Counted from the first letter of the stretch, positions 5,701 through 14,174 are shown. The stretch: 64,000 nucleotides of DNA from Oscillospiraceae bacterium (GCA_009785335.1 WQWM01000003.1:53096-117095), one strand, 5' to 3'. Notes: generated from the sequence alone by a model not told the origin. Numbers and translations are program-made.

Positions 5701-7982
5701 CCAACGAGCACATCACCCAAATGGCCAATGATTTATTCCACGAAGAACGCGCGCGCACGCGGCTGGATGGTTGGTTTTTCATCAAGCAGCTGCAACGCCG
5801 CTGCCATGAGGAATTCGCTCACCTGCCACCGCAGCAACGTGCTGCTGAAACCCTCAAGGTGGTTGCACGTGAGTTGCCGCTTTCCATCAGCAAAAACGCC
5901 ATGTTTGCAGGCACCCAACGCGATGCCTTCGCGCGCAGCTATGCGCTCATTAATCCCGCGTTTGAGGTGGAAAGCTTCGCGGGCTATTGCGATCCCACTG
6001 CCGTGTTTGGCGACATCACGCCGGGTGAGGGGATTACCCAAGAAGAGATCGACGATGCTCGCCGCTATGAAAAACAGGGTGCCTATGCCAAAGCCTTGGG
6101 CGAAGTCTACGCCGATGTAGAGAACCTCACGGGTGAAGTCGTGTTTTTTGTGGAGCAAGTCACCGGGCATTTGATCCCCGATTTTCGGCCCATGCTTGAG
6201 CATGGCGTAGTCGCTTTTGCGGAAAAAGTGCAAAATCCCGCGCTGAAAGCTGCCCTGGAAGCCGCTACCATTTTGGCGGGCCGCTATGCGGAAATCGCCC
6301 GCAAACAAGGGCAGGGCAAGCTGGCACAAGTCTTAGAACGCGTGCCGCGCCATGGCGCACGCACCCTGCGTGAGGCCCTGCAGAGCTACATGCTGCTGTG
6401 GCAGGTGATGTGCTTGGAGCAAGCCCCAAATCCCTTTGCGTTTTCCGTGGGCAATGCCGACCGCATTTTCGAGCCCTATCGCGCGGCAGAAAACCTTGAC
6501 CGTGAATCGGCCGCCGCGTTGTTCAAACATCTGCTGGTGTTTTACAACGTGGGTGACCGCAGCTGGGCGATTTCGCAAAACCTCATCATTGGCGGCAAAG
6601 ATATTGACGGCAGCGACTTAACCAACACAGCCAGCTTTGCCCTGCTGGATGCCTACTATGACATGAACCTGCCGCAGCCGATTCTTTCCGTCAAGCTGCA
6701 CCAAAACACGCCCGATGAACTATACCAATCCCTCGGCAGATTCTTCTTCACGCCCGGTGTGCTCACGCCGTCGCTGTTCAACGACGACGCAATGTTCCAA
6801 GTGCTTGCGCGTGCCGGTGTAGAAGAAGCAGACCTGCCGGATTACTCCATCGCAGGCTGCCAAGAGCCGCTGATTATGGGCCGCGACAATGCCAACACAA
6901 CCAACAGCTGGCTGAACCTCGCCAAGATTCTCGAGCTGTGTTTGAACAACGGCAAGTCTTTGATTACAAGCAAACAAATCGCTGAGCCTGTAGGGGCGGA
7001 TGCAAATCCGCCCGAAGCTCTCAGCAACATCCGCAAAACATTCTACGCCGCCGTGGAGAAGTACGCCGCCATCATGGCAAACGCAGCTAACGGTTGCTCA
7101 CGTGCGCTGTCGCAGCTGCCGGTGCCGTTTCTCAGCGCCGCGATGCATTGTGATGAAATTGACATGCGTGACCCCAACAAACAGGGCACGAAATACAACG
7201 GCAGCGGCTGTCTCATTCACGGTTTAGCCGTTGTAGCCGATAGCTTTGTGGCCATTGATCAACTACTCGCTGAACGACCCGAAGATGCCGATAAACTCAT
7301 CACTGCCCTGCAAAACGATTTCACAGGTTATGAAGACCTGCAAACATTCCTGCTGGCTGCACCCAAGTTTGGCAATCACATTGAAATTGCAGACAAAGAA
7401 GCCGCTGATGTGGCCTCACGCGTGGCAGACATCGTGGCTGCGCAGAAGAACTATCTGGGCAATGCCTTCAGGCCGGATTTCAGCACGCCCAGTACACATC
7501 TGCTGTATGGCTACTGGGTGGGGGCCACGCCCGATGGCCGCAAAGCGCGCACACAATTGAACTACGGCACCGACCCGCTGCACGGCGATGCGAATCAAGG
7601 CATGGGGTTGCGCACGCTGAGTAGTTTTACGCTGCCTTATGAAAAACTCACCGGCGGCTATGCCTCGCATTACGGCATTGATCCTAAGTATTTCGCCGAC
7701 GCAAAAACCCACGAAGACAAAGGCCTTGCCTTTGCCAAACGCGTGGTTGCGCCGTTGTTCTTCAACGAAGCGAACGCAGAAAAAGTTTCGCCATTTTACT
7801 TATACGTGAACGTCACCACGCCCGAAACGCTGCGCAAAGTTTTGGCGAACCCCAAGAAGTATGCACCAAGCGGCGTGTATGTCATGCGCATTCACGGCAC
7901 CTTTGTCAATTTCCTTGACCTTTCGCCCGCGATACAACAAGATATCATCGCGCGGCTGGATTTAGAGTCAACGCGACTATGA
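5697..7982 (+). CDS. Glycyl-radical enzyme of the PFL-like superfamily, substrate unknown
   Basis: The 761-residue protein has the ten-strand barrel family features: the active-site cysteine in a G-C-Q-E-P loop (Cys388) and the C-terminal radical loop M-R-I-H-G-T-F (Gly734) followed by L-S-P-A-I-Q-Q-D-I-I-A-R. A single Cys rather than the Cys-Cys pair of pyruvate formate-lyase, and the G-C-x-E-P form, put it among the dehydratase/lyase-type enzymes rather than true PFL. The loop R-I-H-G-T-F departs from the usual R-V-x-G-Y. It is co-transcribed with its activase and followed by sugar kinase and isomerase genes, suggesting a polyol or sugar-derived substrate (inference). Residues about 431-439 come from an in-frame A-family repeat. 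Confidence 0.88.
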   Translation: MTNEHITQMANDLFHEERARTRLDGWFFIKQLQRRCHEEFAHLPPQQRAAETLKVVARELPLSISKNAMFAGTQRDAFARSYALINPAFEVESFAGYCDPTAVFGDITPGEGITQEEIDDARRYEKQGAYAKALGEVYADVENLTGEVVFFVEQVTGHLIPDFRPMLEHGVVAFAEKVQNPALKAALEAATILAGRYAEIARKQGQGKLAQVLERVPRHGARTLREALQSYMLLWQVMCLEQAPNPFAFSVGNADRIFEPYRAAENLDRESAAALFKHLLVFYNVGDRSWAISQNLIIGGKDIDGSDLTNTASFALLDAYYDMNLPQPILSVKLHQNTPDELYQSLGRFFFTPGVLTPSLFNDDAMFQVLARAGVEEADLPDYSIAGCQEPLIMGRDNANTTNSWLNLAKILELCLNNGKSLITSKQIAEPVGADANPPEALSNIRKTFYAAVEKYAAIMANAANGCSRALSQLPVPFLSAAMHCDEIDMRDPNKQGTKYNGSGCLIHGLAVVADSFVAIDQLLAERPEDADKLITALQNDFTGYEDLQTFLLAAPKFGNHIEIADKEAADVASRVADIVAAQKNYLGNAFRPDFSTPSTHLLYGYWVGATPDGRKARTQLNYGTDPLHGDANQGMGLRTLSSFTLPYEKLTGGYASHYGIDPKYFADAKTHEDKGLAFAKRVVAPLFFNEANAEKVSPFYLYVNVTTPETLRKVLANPKKYAPSGVYVMRIHGTFVNFLDLSPAIQQDIIARLDLESTRL
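6989..7014 (+). repeat. A-family hairpin inside the glycyl-radical enzyme gene
   Basis: A 26-bp unit one base shorter than the copy in the activase gene, in the same orientation and same reading frame (V-G-A-D-A). It lies between conserved helices after the Cys388 loop. Confidence 0.88.
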
Positions 7983-7986
7983 TTCT

Positions 7987-8010
7987 GTTCTTTTTTTGCA
8001 AAAAAAGAAC
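7987..8010. repeat. F-family 24-bp hairpin (GTTCTTTTTTT/AAAAAAAGAAC)
   Basis: A perfect stem with a GC loop, four bases after the stop of the glycyl-radical enzyme gene and followed by CCGCTTCGCGG. Probable bidirectional terminator. Confidence 0.8.
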
Positions 8011-8055
8011 CAAAAAAACCTATGCCGCTTCGCGGGGGATTTTTATAGAAATGTG

Positions 8056-8117
8056 GTGTTGCCAAGGCCTCCCCCCTTGGGGGAGGAAAGCACGTCGTAG
8101 GCGTGCAGGTGGGGGTT
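8056..8117. repeat. B-family repeat
   Basis: Form GTGTTGCCAAGGCC, CCTCCCCC hairpin, GAGGAAAGCACG, then CAGGTGGGGGTT. Homologous copies at 20703, 27343, 38404 (inverted) and 53363. Confidence 0.85.
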
Positions 8118-8169
8118 GCTTGAAAAAAAAGAACCAAAAAACTTTAACCGCTTTGCGGTGGGGGTACAT

Positions 8170-9447
8170 ATGAAAGCACTAGGTTTAGACATCGGCACGA
8201 CCACGATTTGCCTAACCGTGATTGACGCACACAGCGGCGCAACCATCGAAAGCACCACCGTGCCCAATGACACGAACATCGCAGGCGAGCCCTTTGAACG
8301 CTTGCAAGATCCCGCGAAAATTCTCGCCAAGGCGCAAGCTTTAGTCGATGCCGCTGCGGGAAAACATAGCAATATCGCAAGCTTGGGCGTGGCCGGGCAA
8401 ATGCACGGCATATTGTATGTGGATGCACAGGGCAACGCCTGCAGCCCGCTCGCCACTTGGCAGGATCAACGCGGCCTACAAGTGCCTGCGCTTGGCGTGC
8501 CTACGGGTTATGGCTGCGCCACGCATTACTACAACTTGCAGCACAATGAAGTGCCTGCCGATGCCGTGGTATTTTGCACCATTCAGGACTACGTTGCCAT
8601 GAAGCTGGCAGGCGCAAGCACACCCCTAGTTAACGTAACCAATGCCGCCAGCTTCGGCTTGTTTGACATTGCGGCAGGCGAGTTCACTGCGGATTGGCCA
8701 CTGTTGCCATGCGTGACCGCTCAGGCTGAAAAGCTCGGCGAAACGCCGCAGGGTATTCCCGTGTTTTGCGCCATTGGTGACAACCAAGCCAGCTTGATTG
8801 GCTCTGTGCGTGAGCCCGAAAAAAGCATCTTAGTTAACGTGGGCACCGGCAGCCAAATCTCGTTTGCAACGAATGACATCACCGCACAAGGCATGGAAAT
8901 TCGTCCCATGCCCAGCGGCGGAAATCTGGCGGTGGGTGCTGCGTTGTGCGGCGGGCGAGCCTATGCCACCCTCGAAACATTCTTCCGCCAAGTCTTAGTC
9001 ATGGCAGGCATTGACGCAAAAGATGAATTATACTCCGCCATGAACGCCTTGGCCATGCAGCCGCTTGAGCAGCCGCTAGCGGTAGACACCCGCTTTGGCG
9101 GCACACGTGCGAACCCCGCGCTGCGCGGCGCAATCAGCGGCCTGGGATTGGAGAATTTCATGCCTGCGCATTTCACTTGCGGCGTGCTGCAAGGCATTGT
9201 GAATGAATTGCATGATATGTATCGCGCAGAAAACGCCGCAGGGCACAGTGTGTTGGTGGCTTCGGGCAATGCGGTGCGCAAAGGCGAGCCGCTGCGCCGC
9301 ATGTTTGCGGAAACATTCGGCATGCCGCTACACATACCCGCCCACAACGAAGAAGCCGCCTATGGCGCGGCATTGTTTGGCTTAACGGGCGCAGGTGTTT
9401 TTGCGACCCTTGCCGACGCGCAGCAGCGCTTGATTAAGTATGTATAA
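8170..9447 (+). CDS. FGGY carbohydrate kinase, sedoheptulokinase-like
   Basis: FGGY kinases transfer phosphate from ATP to a sugar or ketose. The 425-residue protein has the ATPase phosphate-1 loop (LGLDIGTTTI), the G-V-A-G-Q-M-H-G-I substrate loop, T-W-Q-D-Q-R-G, the A-I-G-D-N-Q-A catalytic Asp segment and V-N-V-G-T-G-S-Q (phosphate-2). The motifs G-Q-M-H-G-I-x-Y-V-D and C-T-I-Q-D-Y point to the sedoheptulokinase branch, although the true ketose is not known. The ATG at 8170 is preferred over upstream in-frame codons that read through repeat DNA; its ribosome site (GGTGGGGGT) is itself the end of a repeat hairpin. It lies behind the glycyl-radical enzyme gene with repeats between. Confidence 0.87.
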   Translation: MKALGLDIGTTTICLTVIDAHSGATIESTTVPNDTNIAGEPFERLQDPAKILAKAQALVDAAAGKHSNIASLGVAGQMHGILYVDAQGNACSPLATWQDQRGLQVPALGVPTGYGCATHYYNLQHNEVPADAVVFCTIQDYVAMKLAGASTPLVNVTNAASFGLFDIAAGEFTADWPLLPCVTAQAEKLGETPQGIPVFCAIGDNQASLIGSVREPEKSILVNVGTGSQISFATNDITAQGMEIRPMPSGGNLAVGAALCGGRAYATLETFFRQVLVMAGIDAKDELYSAMNALAMQPLEQPLAVDTRFGGTRANPALRGAISGLGLENFMPAHFTCGVLQGIVNELHDMYRAENAAGHSVLVASGNAVRKGEPLRRMFAETFGMPLHIPAHNEEAAYGAALFGLTGAGVFATLADAQQRLIKYV

Positions 9448-9499
9448 TTTTTATCGCAATTGGAATAGGACACAGCGAAGCGACTTAAAAGTTTTTTGT

Positions 9500-9523
9500 G
9501 CTACTTTTTTTCAAAAAAGTAGC
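9500..9523. repeat. F-family 24-bp hairpin (GCTACTTTTTTT/AAAAAAGTAGC)
   Basis: It ends three bases before the ribosome site of the isomerase-like gene at 9539, so it may act as terminator/attenuator in the leader. Confidence 0.8.
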
Positions 9524-9538
9524 AAGAAAGGATCCAAT

Positions 9539-10594
9539 ATGACTGACTTAAAAAAACTCGCCAGCGAACCGATTTTCTTCGAGCCCAATCGTGTGTTTCG
9601 CATCTACACCGGCGGCAAGCTGCTGGGCGATTTCCTTGGCAAACCCAGCATTGATGGCAACCTGCCCGAGGAGTGGATTGCCTCCAGCGTGGCCGCGCTG
9701 AACAAAGACGCAAAACCTACCGATGGCATTTCGGTCATCAAGGGCACGGGGGTGCTGCTGACTGATTTGCTTGCTGCCGAAAAAGAACTGGTGCTGGGTG
9801 CGCGTGACGAACTCGGCATGCTGATTAAGTACTTATGCAGTGCCATTCGCTTGCCTGTGCAAAGCCACCCCGACCGCGCGTTTTCACGGCAATACTTTAA
9901 CTCTGGCTACGGCAAAACCGAAAGTTGGACGGTCCTTGATATCCGCCCCGGTGCGGGTGTGTACTTTGGCTTTAACCGCCAATTGACGAAAGCGCAGTTC
10001 GCCCAAGCTGTGGAGGATAGCCTGCACAACAAAGATGCCATGCCCGAGTTGCTGCAATTTGTGCCAGTGCAAAAAGGCGATGTATTCCTCGTGCCGGCTA
10101 TGGTGGCGCATGCCATTGGTGCAGGTTGCTTGATTCTGGAAGTGCAAGAACCCACCGACTTCACCATTCAGCCGGAGGCTTGGTGTGCGGATTATCAGCT
10201 CAACGATTTCGAGAAATATCTCGGCCTAGAGCCCGATATCGCTCTCGATTGTTTTGACTTTTCGGCGCATGGTGAGCGCGCGCTGCAGCTGGGCAAAAAA
10301 ACACCGCAACCTGTCATTACCACAGACTGCTGGCGCGTGGAAAGTCTGATTGGCCCTGCAGACACGGATTGTTTTGCGCAAAACCGTCATACAGTGACGA
10401 ATGGCAGCTCGGGCGAGTTGACTGCGCCGTCGGTTATCGTGGTAACAGAAGGCACTGGCACGCTGCACATGGGCGAGCAAAGCTGGGTCATCGCGCAGGG
10501 CGATTACTTCATGCTGCCGCACAGCGTGGCGGGCAAATGCACCGTGCACAGCGATGCGATGATTGAGTTTGCAGAGTGCCTCCCGGGCAAATAA
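9539..10594 (+). CDS. Class I mannose-6-phosphate isomerase-like protein
   Basis: Type I phosphomannose isomerases interconvert mannose-6-P and fructose-6-P in a Zn-dependent cupin. The 351-residue protein keeps the zinc ligands in order: Q-S-H-P (near 108), K-T-E (near 124) and the later A-H-A-I-G-A-G. The C-terminal third is the usual second cupin (V-T-E-G-T-G-T-L, Y-F-M-L-P-H-S). Length is slightly above that of the short bacterial form. The ATG at 9539 follows AAAGGATCC and starts after the F-family hairpin; longer in-frame readings would translate repeat DNA. With the kinase and glycyl-radical enzyme upstream it may belong to the same sugar pathway, with a substrate other than mannose-6-P possible. 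Confidence 0.85.
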   Translation: MTDLKKLASEPIFFEPNRVFRIYTGGKLLGDFLGKPSIDGNLPEEWIASSVAALNKDAKPTDGISVIKGTGVLLTDLLAAEKELVLGARDELGMLIKYLCSAIRLPVQSHPDRAFSRQYFNSGYGKTESWTVLDIRPGAGVYFGFNRQLTKAQFAQAVEDSLHNKDAMPELLQFVPVQKGDVFLVPAMVAHAIGAGCLILEVQEPTDFTIQPEAWCADYQLNDFEKYLGLEPDIALDCFDFSAHGERALQLGKKTPQPVITTDCWRVESLIGPADTDCFAQNRHTVTNGSSGELTAPSVIVVTEGTGTLHMGEQSWVIAQGDYFMLPHSVAGKCTVHSDAMIEFAECLPGK

Positions 10595-10615
10595 TCAACT
10601 GCCGAAACTTACATA

Positions 10616-10652
10616 AAAATCACCCTCCCGTGTTTCTTTCGGGAGGGTTTTG
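10616..10652. terminator. Bidirectional terminator between convergent genes
   Basis: Stem CCCTCCCG/CGGGAGGG with TTTTG after it and AAAAATCA before it, serving the 9539 gene (+) and the 10663 gene (-). Confidence 0.85.
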
Positions 10653-10662
10653 TCATTTCACT

Positions 10663-11307
10663 TTATCGCTCGCGCGAGAACACTGCACTCACCACGCGCC
10701 CCAGCAGCGGCAGCATCACCTCTACGCGGCTCATGCGGCGCAGCGGCTCGGTTACGCTGTCGAGCAGGTTCCACCATGCAGGCGCGAACCGCCCCAGCAG
10801 CCCGTTGCTAACGATGACCGTCTGTGGATTTGCGGCAAGTCGCTGCAATTGCTCAATCGTTTGAGTGAATTCTTCAGGGCAAATTTCTGCGCTGGCATAA
10901 AAACTCTGCGCTTGCGCAACAGCGTTTCGCAACTGCGTGATGTAGCCTGCGTGGTGCCGTGTGGGATGCTGCAACACGCTTTGTGCTTGGCTTAGCGCGG
11001 CCTGCAGTTCTTCGTCGCAGAATAGCCAGAGATAAATCGTTTCGCCTGTGACAGTGATTCGTATGTGTGCCATTTCGCCCGGTGCGGCCCGCAGAGTAAG
11101 GATTTGCCAGAAAAATTGCTGCGTTTGTTCAACAATCGCTTGCCCCTGCAGCTCAACAATTTCCCAGTCGTTCGGAAACCCTTGCCAGCGTACTTCTGCC
11201 TGTTGCCAACTGCCGCTTTGAAGAGCCGCACGAGTAAAACCAACCGCGCCCACGGCAAGCGCCGCAAGCATCGCGATGGCTAATATTGCGCTAAAGCAGC
11301 GTTTCAT
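10663..11307 (-). CDS. Membrane-anchored protein, function unknown
   Basis: A 214-residue protein that starts with K-R and one hydrophobic helix (about residues 4-26), a signal anchor or cleaved signal. The rest is predicted alpha/beta (V-R-W-Q-G-F-P-N-D-W-E-I-V-E-L) then helical and Gln-rich, ending with an amphipathic helix and Arg tail (FSRER). No known family was recognised. The ATG at 11307 has AAGGAG seven bases upstream; an in-frame start at 11334 would precede that site. A 17-bp-spaced promoter is at 11345-11373, so the gene has its own transcript. Confidence 0.7.
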   Translation of the reverse strand: MKRCFSAILAIAMLAALAVGAVGFTRAALQSGSWQQAEVRWQGFPNDWEIVELQGQAIVEQTQQFFWQILTLRAAPGEMAHIRITVTGETIYLWLFCDEELQAALSQAQSVLQHPTRHHAGYITQLRNAVAQAQSFYASAEICPEEFTQTIEQLQRLAANPQTVIVSNGLLGRFAPAWWNLLDSVTEPLRRMSRVEVMLPLLGRVVSAVFSRER

Positions 11308-11344
11308 GGCAAGGCTCCTTCCCAGTTTAGTCACAGTTTAGTAT

Positions 11345-11373
11345 AGTATAGCACAAAATACAGGAAAAGTCAA
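11345..11373 (-). promoter_or_regulatory. Promoter of the 10663-11307 gene
   Basis: On the minus strand TTGACT (11368-11373), 17 bp, TATACT (11345-11350). Confidence 0.8.
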
Positions 11374-11416
11374 GTGAAGGATTGGCAGTCTTCTTTAACG
11401 CTTACTCTCGTCAGCA

Positions 11417-11493
11417 TGTAGGGGCGGCGGGCACGCCGCCCGGGAGTTTTATGACGAGTGAAAGAATGCGGGTGGCAAAATTGCCACCCCTAC
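11417..11493. repeat. A-family palindromic element, full copy
   Basis: Left arm TGTAGGGGCGG with hairpin GGCGGGCACGCCGCC, a 30-bp middle, then right arm GGTGGCAAAATTGCCACC and CCCCTAC. Confidence 0.88.
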
Positions 11494-11500
11494 TTGCCGG

Positions 11501-12469
11501 TTAGTATTCCTTCCACACATCAAGCTCGCGCTGCTCGGGTATGACTTCATCGGCCATGCCAAGCTGGTGCAGCAGCTCGCGTGCAGCGTTGTAGCCCATC
11601 ATCTTTTGGCGATTATTCATCGCAGCAGCTTCAACGATAATGGACAAATTGCGCCCGGGCTTCACAGGCACCACGCACACCGGCACTTTAATGCCCAGAA
11701 TATCCACGCTTTGTTCGTCTAAACCAAGGCGGTCATACACACGATCTTTATCCCAGGGTTCCATTTGCAGCACCATGTTGATTTTTTCGGTGAGTTTGAC
11801 AGCTCCCATGCCGAAAATGCGGCGGGCGTTGATGATACCCACACCACGCAGCTCCACAAAATGGCGAATATTGTCGGGCGCAGAGCCCACCAGGGTTTTG
11901 TCGCTCACGCGGCGGATTTCCACGGCGTCGTCGGCCACCAAACGGTGCCCGCGCTTGATGAGCTCCACAGCGGTTTCGCTTTTGCCCACGCCGCTGGCAC
12001 CCAATATCAGCACACCCTGGCCGTATACTTCAACCAGCACGCCGTGGCGGGTCACACGCTCGGCCAGCTCAACGGATAAGTACGAGATCAGCGCGGCCAT
12101 GGCAGCACTGGTTGTGCTTTGCGTGCTCAGCAGGGGAGTGCCGTGTTCTTGCGCCAGTTGCAGCGCGGGCGGGGGGCATTCGTTGCCGTGGGGAATAATC
12201 ACCGCCACGGGTTGCAGCGAAAAGAAATCGCGCAGACGTTGCAACTGCATTTCATCGCTCAGCGAGTTTAAATAGTCCATCTCGCTGTAGCCTAAAAACT
12301 GCACGCGGCGGGCATCAAAATGCTGCGAAAAACCTGCAAGCACCAGGCTTGGGCGGTCAATATCGCGGCTGGTGACGGAAATTTGCGCTGCGGCAGGCGG
12401 CTGGTGAATGTAAGTATAGCCATTGTCTTCCACTAATTTTGCCAAGGGCACGGCATAATCTGCGGCCAT
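11501..12469 (-). CDS. hprK: HPr kinase/phosphorylase
   Basis: HprK phosphorylates HPr on Ser46 (and reverses it), the switch for carbon catabolite repression in Firmicutes. The 322-residue protein is full length. It has the N-terminal MurF-like domain (about 1-130), His at the start of the catalytic domain (RHGVLVEVYGQG), Walker A GASGVGKSE, the V-A-D-D-A-V-E-I strand, and the family signature L-R-G-V-G-I-I-N-A-R-R-I-F-G with downstream G-R-N-L-S-I-I-V-E-A-A-A-M-N. The ATG follows AAGGAG. Upstream lies queT on the same strand. No PTS genes are visible in the window, but glycerol kinase and sugar transport genes are likely targets of this control. Confidence 0.95.
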   Translation of the reverse strand: MAADYAVPLAKLVEDNGYTYIHQPPAAAQISVTSRDIDRPSLVLAGFSQHFDARRVQFLGYSEMDYLNSLSDEMQLQRLRDFFSLQPVAVIIPHGNECPPPALQLAQEHGTPLLSTQSTTSAAMAALISYLSVELAERVTRHGVLVEVYGQGVLILGASGVGKSETAVELIKRGHRLVADDAVEIRRVSDKTLVGSAPDNIRHFVELRGVGIINARRIFGMGAVKLTEKINMVLQMEPWDKDRVYDRLGLDEQSVDILGIKVPVCVVPVKPGRNLSIIVEAAAMNNRQKMMGYNAARELLHQLGMADEVIPEQRELDVWKEY

Positions 12470-12528
12470 TTTCCTCGCTCCTTCTTTATGCTAATTTTAT
12501 GATAGCAGCCCGGTATAAGCTTGGGGTG

Positions 12529-13050
12529 TTATCTCGTTTCGTTAAAAATGCGGGTTCTGCGCAGTGCGGCCAGCAGCGGCATGCCCAGTGCATACACCAC
12601 CACAAATTGCCCCAGTGCAACTTGCGCGGCAAACAGCGGGAAAATTGACCACTCAAGCCCCGCCGCAGTGATGATAATCGTCGGCACAACCAGTGCATTG
12701 AAAATCACCGGCGGCAAACCCGAAAGCCATGGCAGCCGCTTGAATTGAATCTTGCGCAATTGCCAGGTGCAAATGGCTGCCAGCAGGCTGGCCAGTGTGC
12801 CAAACACCCAGTCCATCCAGCCGTAGGGACTGCCTAAATTGGCGAAAAACGCGCCAATGGTCAACCCGGGAATGGCGGCGGGCGTGAGTGCTGCCAGCAT
12901 GGTGAGTGCCTCGGCAATGCGAAACTGCACAGGACCATAGGAAATCCAGTGGATTGGCGTGGCACTGAGCGCGAGGGTCACGGCTGCGTAAAGCGCGGCG
13001 ATCACAGCAGCTTGCGCCAAAAACAAGATGCCTTTTCGTTTTTTGGTCAT
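12529..13050 (-). CDS. queT: QueT family transporter S-component (queuosine precursor uptake)
   Basis: QueT is the substrate-binding membrane subunit of an ECF transporter thought to import preQ1-type precursors of queuosine. The 173-residue protein has about six hydrophobic helices, the N-terminal Q-A-A-V-I-A-A-L-Y-A-A segment typical of ECF S-components that contacts EcfT, and the F-R-I-A-E-A-L-T-M-L motif specific to QueT. The energising EcfA/T subunits are not in this window. GGAGGTC precedes the ATG. A preQ1 riboswitch would be expected in the leader; I could not recognise one in the 70 bases before the A-family repeat. A QueG-like gene lies at 48.9 kb. Confidence 0.88.
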   Translation of the reverse strand: MTKKRKGILFLAQAAVIAALYAAVTLALSATPIHWISYGPVQFRIAEALTMLAALTPAAIPGLTIGAFFANLGSPYGWMDWVFGTLASLLAAICTWQLRKIQFKRLPWLSGLPPVIFNALVVPTIIITAAGLEWSIFPLFAAQVALGQFVVVYALGMPLLAALRRTRIFNETR

Positions 13051-13120
13051 AGCAATGACCTCCTTTGAAGAATTTATTTACGGCGGGATTCAAATGTCCG
13101 CACGGTATGCTGTTGTCGCG

Positions 13121-13198
13121 TGTAGGGGCGGCAACCTGCCGCCCGTGGAATTTTATGGTGAGATGAAGAGGATCGGGCGGATAATATCCGCCCCTACA
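13121..13198. repeat. A-family palindromic element, full copy
   Basis: TGTAGGGGCGG ... CCGCCCCTACA with hairpins GGCGGCAACCTGCCGCC and GGCGGATAATATCCGCC. Base pairs differ between the arms but pairing is kept. Confidence 0.88.
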
Positions 13199-13386
13199 TG
13201 CGGGTTTTCTGCGTGCCGCAACCACGAGCGGCTCCACCGCATGCGGGGGAGCTGGTGCCGCGAACGAAATTTGTCTCTTGATGAAATGTGGCGCGGCGAC
13301 TGAGGGGGCGCGATGTGCGTCAATCTTGGTCTCGGGCCATATCCCTGTAGGGCGTGCCTTTGGCGCGCCGTTACAAAACCTGAGAT
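13199..13386. other. Gene-free stretch with decayed repeat fragments
   Basis: Contains fragments such as GGGGGAGCTGGTGCC, GACTGAGGGGG and TGTAGGGCGTGCC/GGCGCGCC that look like degraded D- and A-family pieces. No convincing gene was seen. Confidence 0.5.
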
Positions 13387-14172
13387 TTATAAACACCCCA
13401 CCAAATCAGCCAGTTTATCCGCCACCAAGCCAGCTTTAATCTCGCTTTGGCTTTCGTATTTCTCACGGCTGGTCGCACCACTCAGCACCAATATGCTTGG
13501 GATGCCATGAGTGTAGCCAATGGCCACGTCTGTTTCGGTTCTGTCGCCGATGAACACAAGCTCTTCGGGGCGGCAATTTAAGTAATGCGCAAGGTAGTCT
13601 ACCGTGTGGCGCGTGGGCTTGCCCAGCACCGTGGGGCGACGGCCTGTGCTGGCCTCGAACATGGCAATCATGCTGCCGGTGTCGGGCATAAAACCCACCT
13701 TCAGCGGGCAGTTCACGTCCGGGTGTGTGGCGTAGTAAGGCAGCCCCGCGGCCAGCCAATTGGCTGTTTTGTATATTTTTTCGTAAGTCAGCGTGGTGTC
13801 AAAGCCCAGCAAAATCACGTCGGGTTCATCGTCAACGAGATGAACACCCGCAGCCTGCAAATCAGCCTGCAAACGCTCGTTGCCCAGGCAGTAAACGCGT
13901 GCATTTTTATGTTCGCGCATGAGAAATTCCGCAGCCACATGGCTAGAAAGCACAATTTTTTCCTCTGGTGTGGGAAAGCCCATCTTGGCAAGCTTTGCGC
14001 TGCATAATGCCGCTGAATTCGACGAGTTGTTGGTGAAAAACAGGTGCCCAATCCCACGCTCGGTCAGCGTGTTAATAAACCGGTCACCGCCGGGGATCAT
14101 CGTGTCTTCCAGGTAAAACGTGCCGTCCATGTCTAAGATTACATGGCGGGCATTGGCAAAAACGTCGTGCAT
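13387..14172 (-). CDS. HAD-IIA (NagD-like) sugar phosphatase
   Basis: HAD-IIA enzymes dephosphorylate small phosphorylated metabolites. The 261-residue protein has motif I D-M-D-G-T (L-D-M-D-G-T-F-Y-L), motif II F-F-T-N-N-S-S, the Lys of motif III in G-K-P-T, and motif IV V-F-I-G-D-R-T-E-T-D-V-A. The cap inserted between motifs II and III (about residues 60-190) is the C2 type of NagD/AraL. Its stop region lies two bases from the next gene's 3-prime end in the operon order 14175-15632 then this gene, so both are probably translated from one message. The natural substrate is not predictable. Confidence 0.9.
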   Translation of the reverse strand: MHDVFANARHVILDMDGTFYLEDTMIPGGDRFINTLTERGIGHLFFTNNSSNSAALCSAKLAKMGFPTPEEKIVLSSHVAAEFLMREHKNARVYCLGNERLQADLQAAGVHLVDDEPDVILLGFDTTLTYEKIYKTANWLAAGLPYYATHPDVNCPLKVGFMPDTGSMIAMFEASTGRRPTVLGKPTRHTVDYLAHYLNCRPEELVFIGDRTETDVAIGYTHGIPSILVLSGATSREKYESQSEIKAGLVADKLADLVGCL

Positions 14173-14174
14173 AA

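Noticed and set aside
13051..13120. PreQ1 riboswitch upstream of queT
   Set aside because: Expected by function, but I could not identify the pseudoknot core of type I or II; type III cannot be judged by eye. A covariance-model search would decide.
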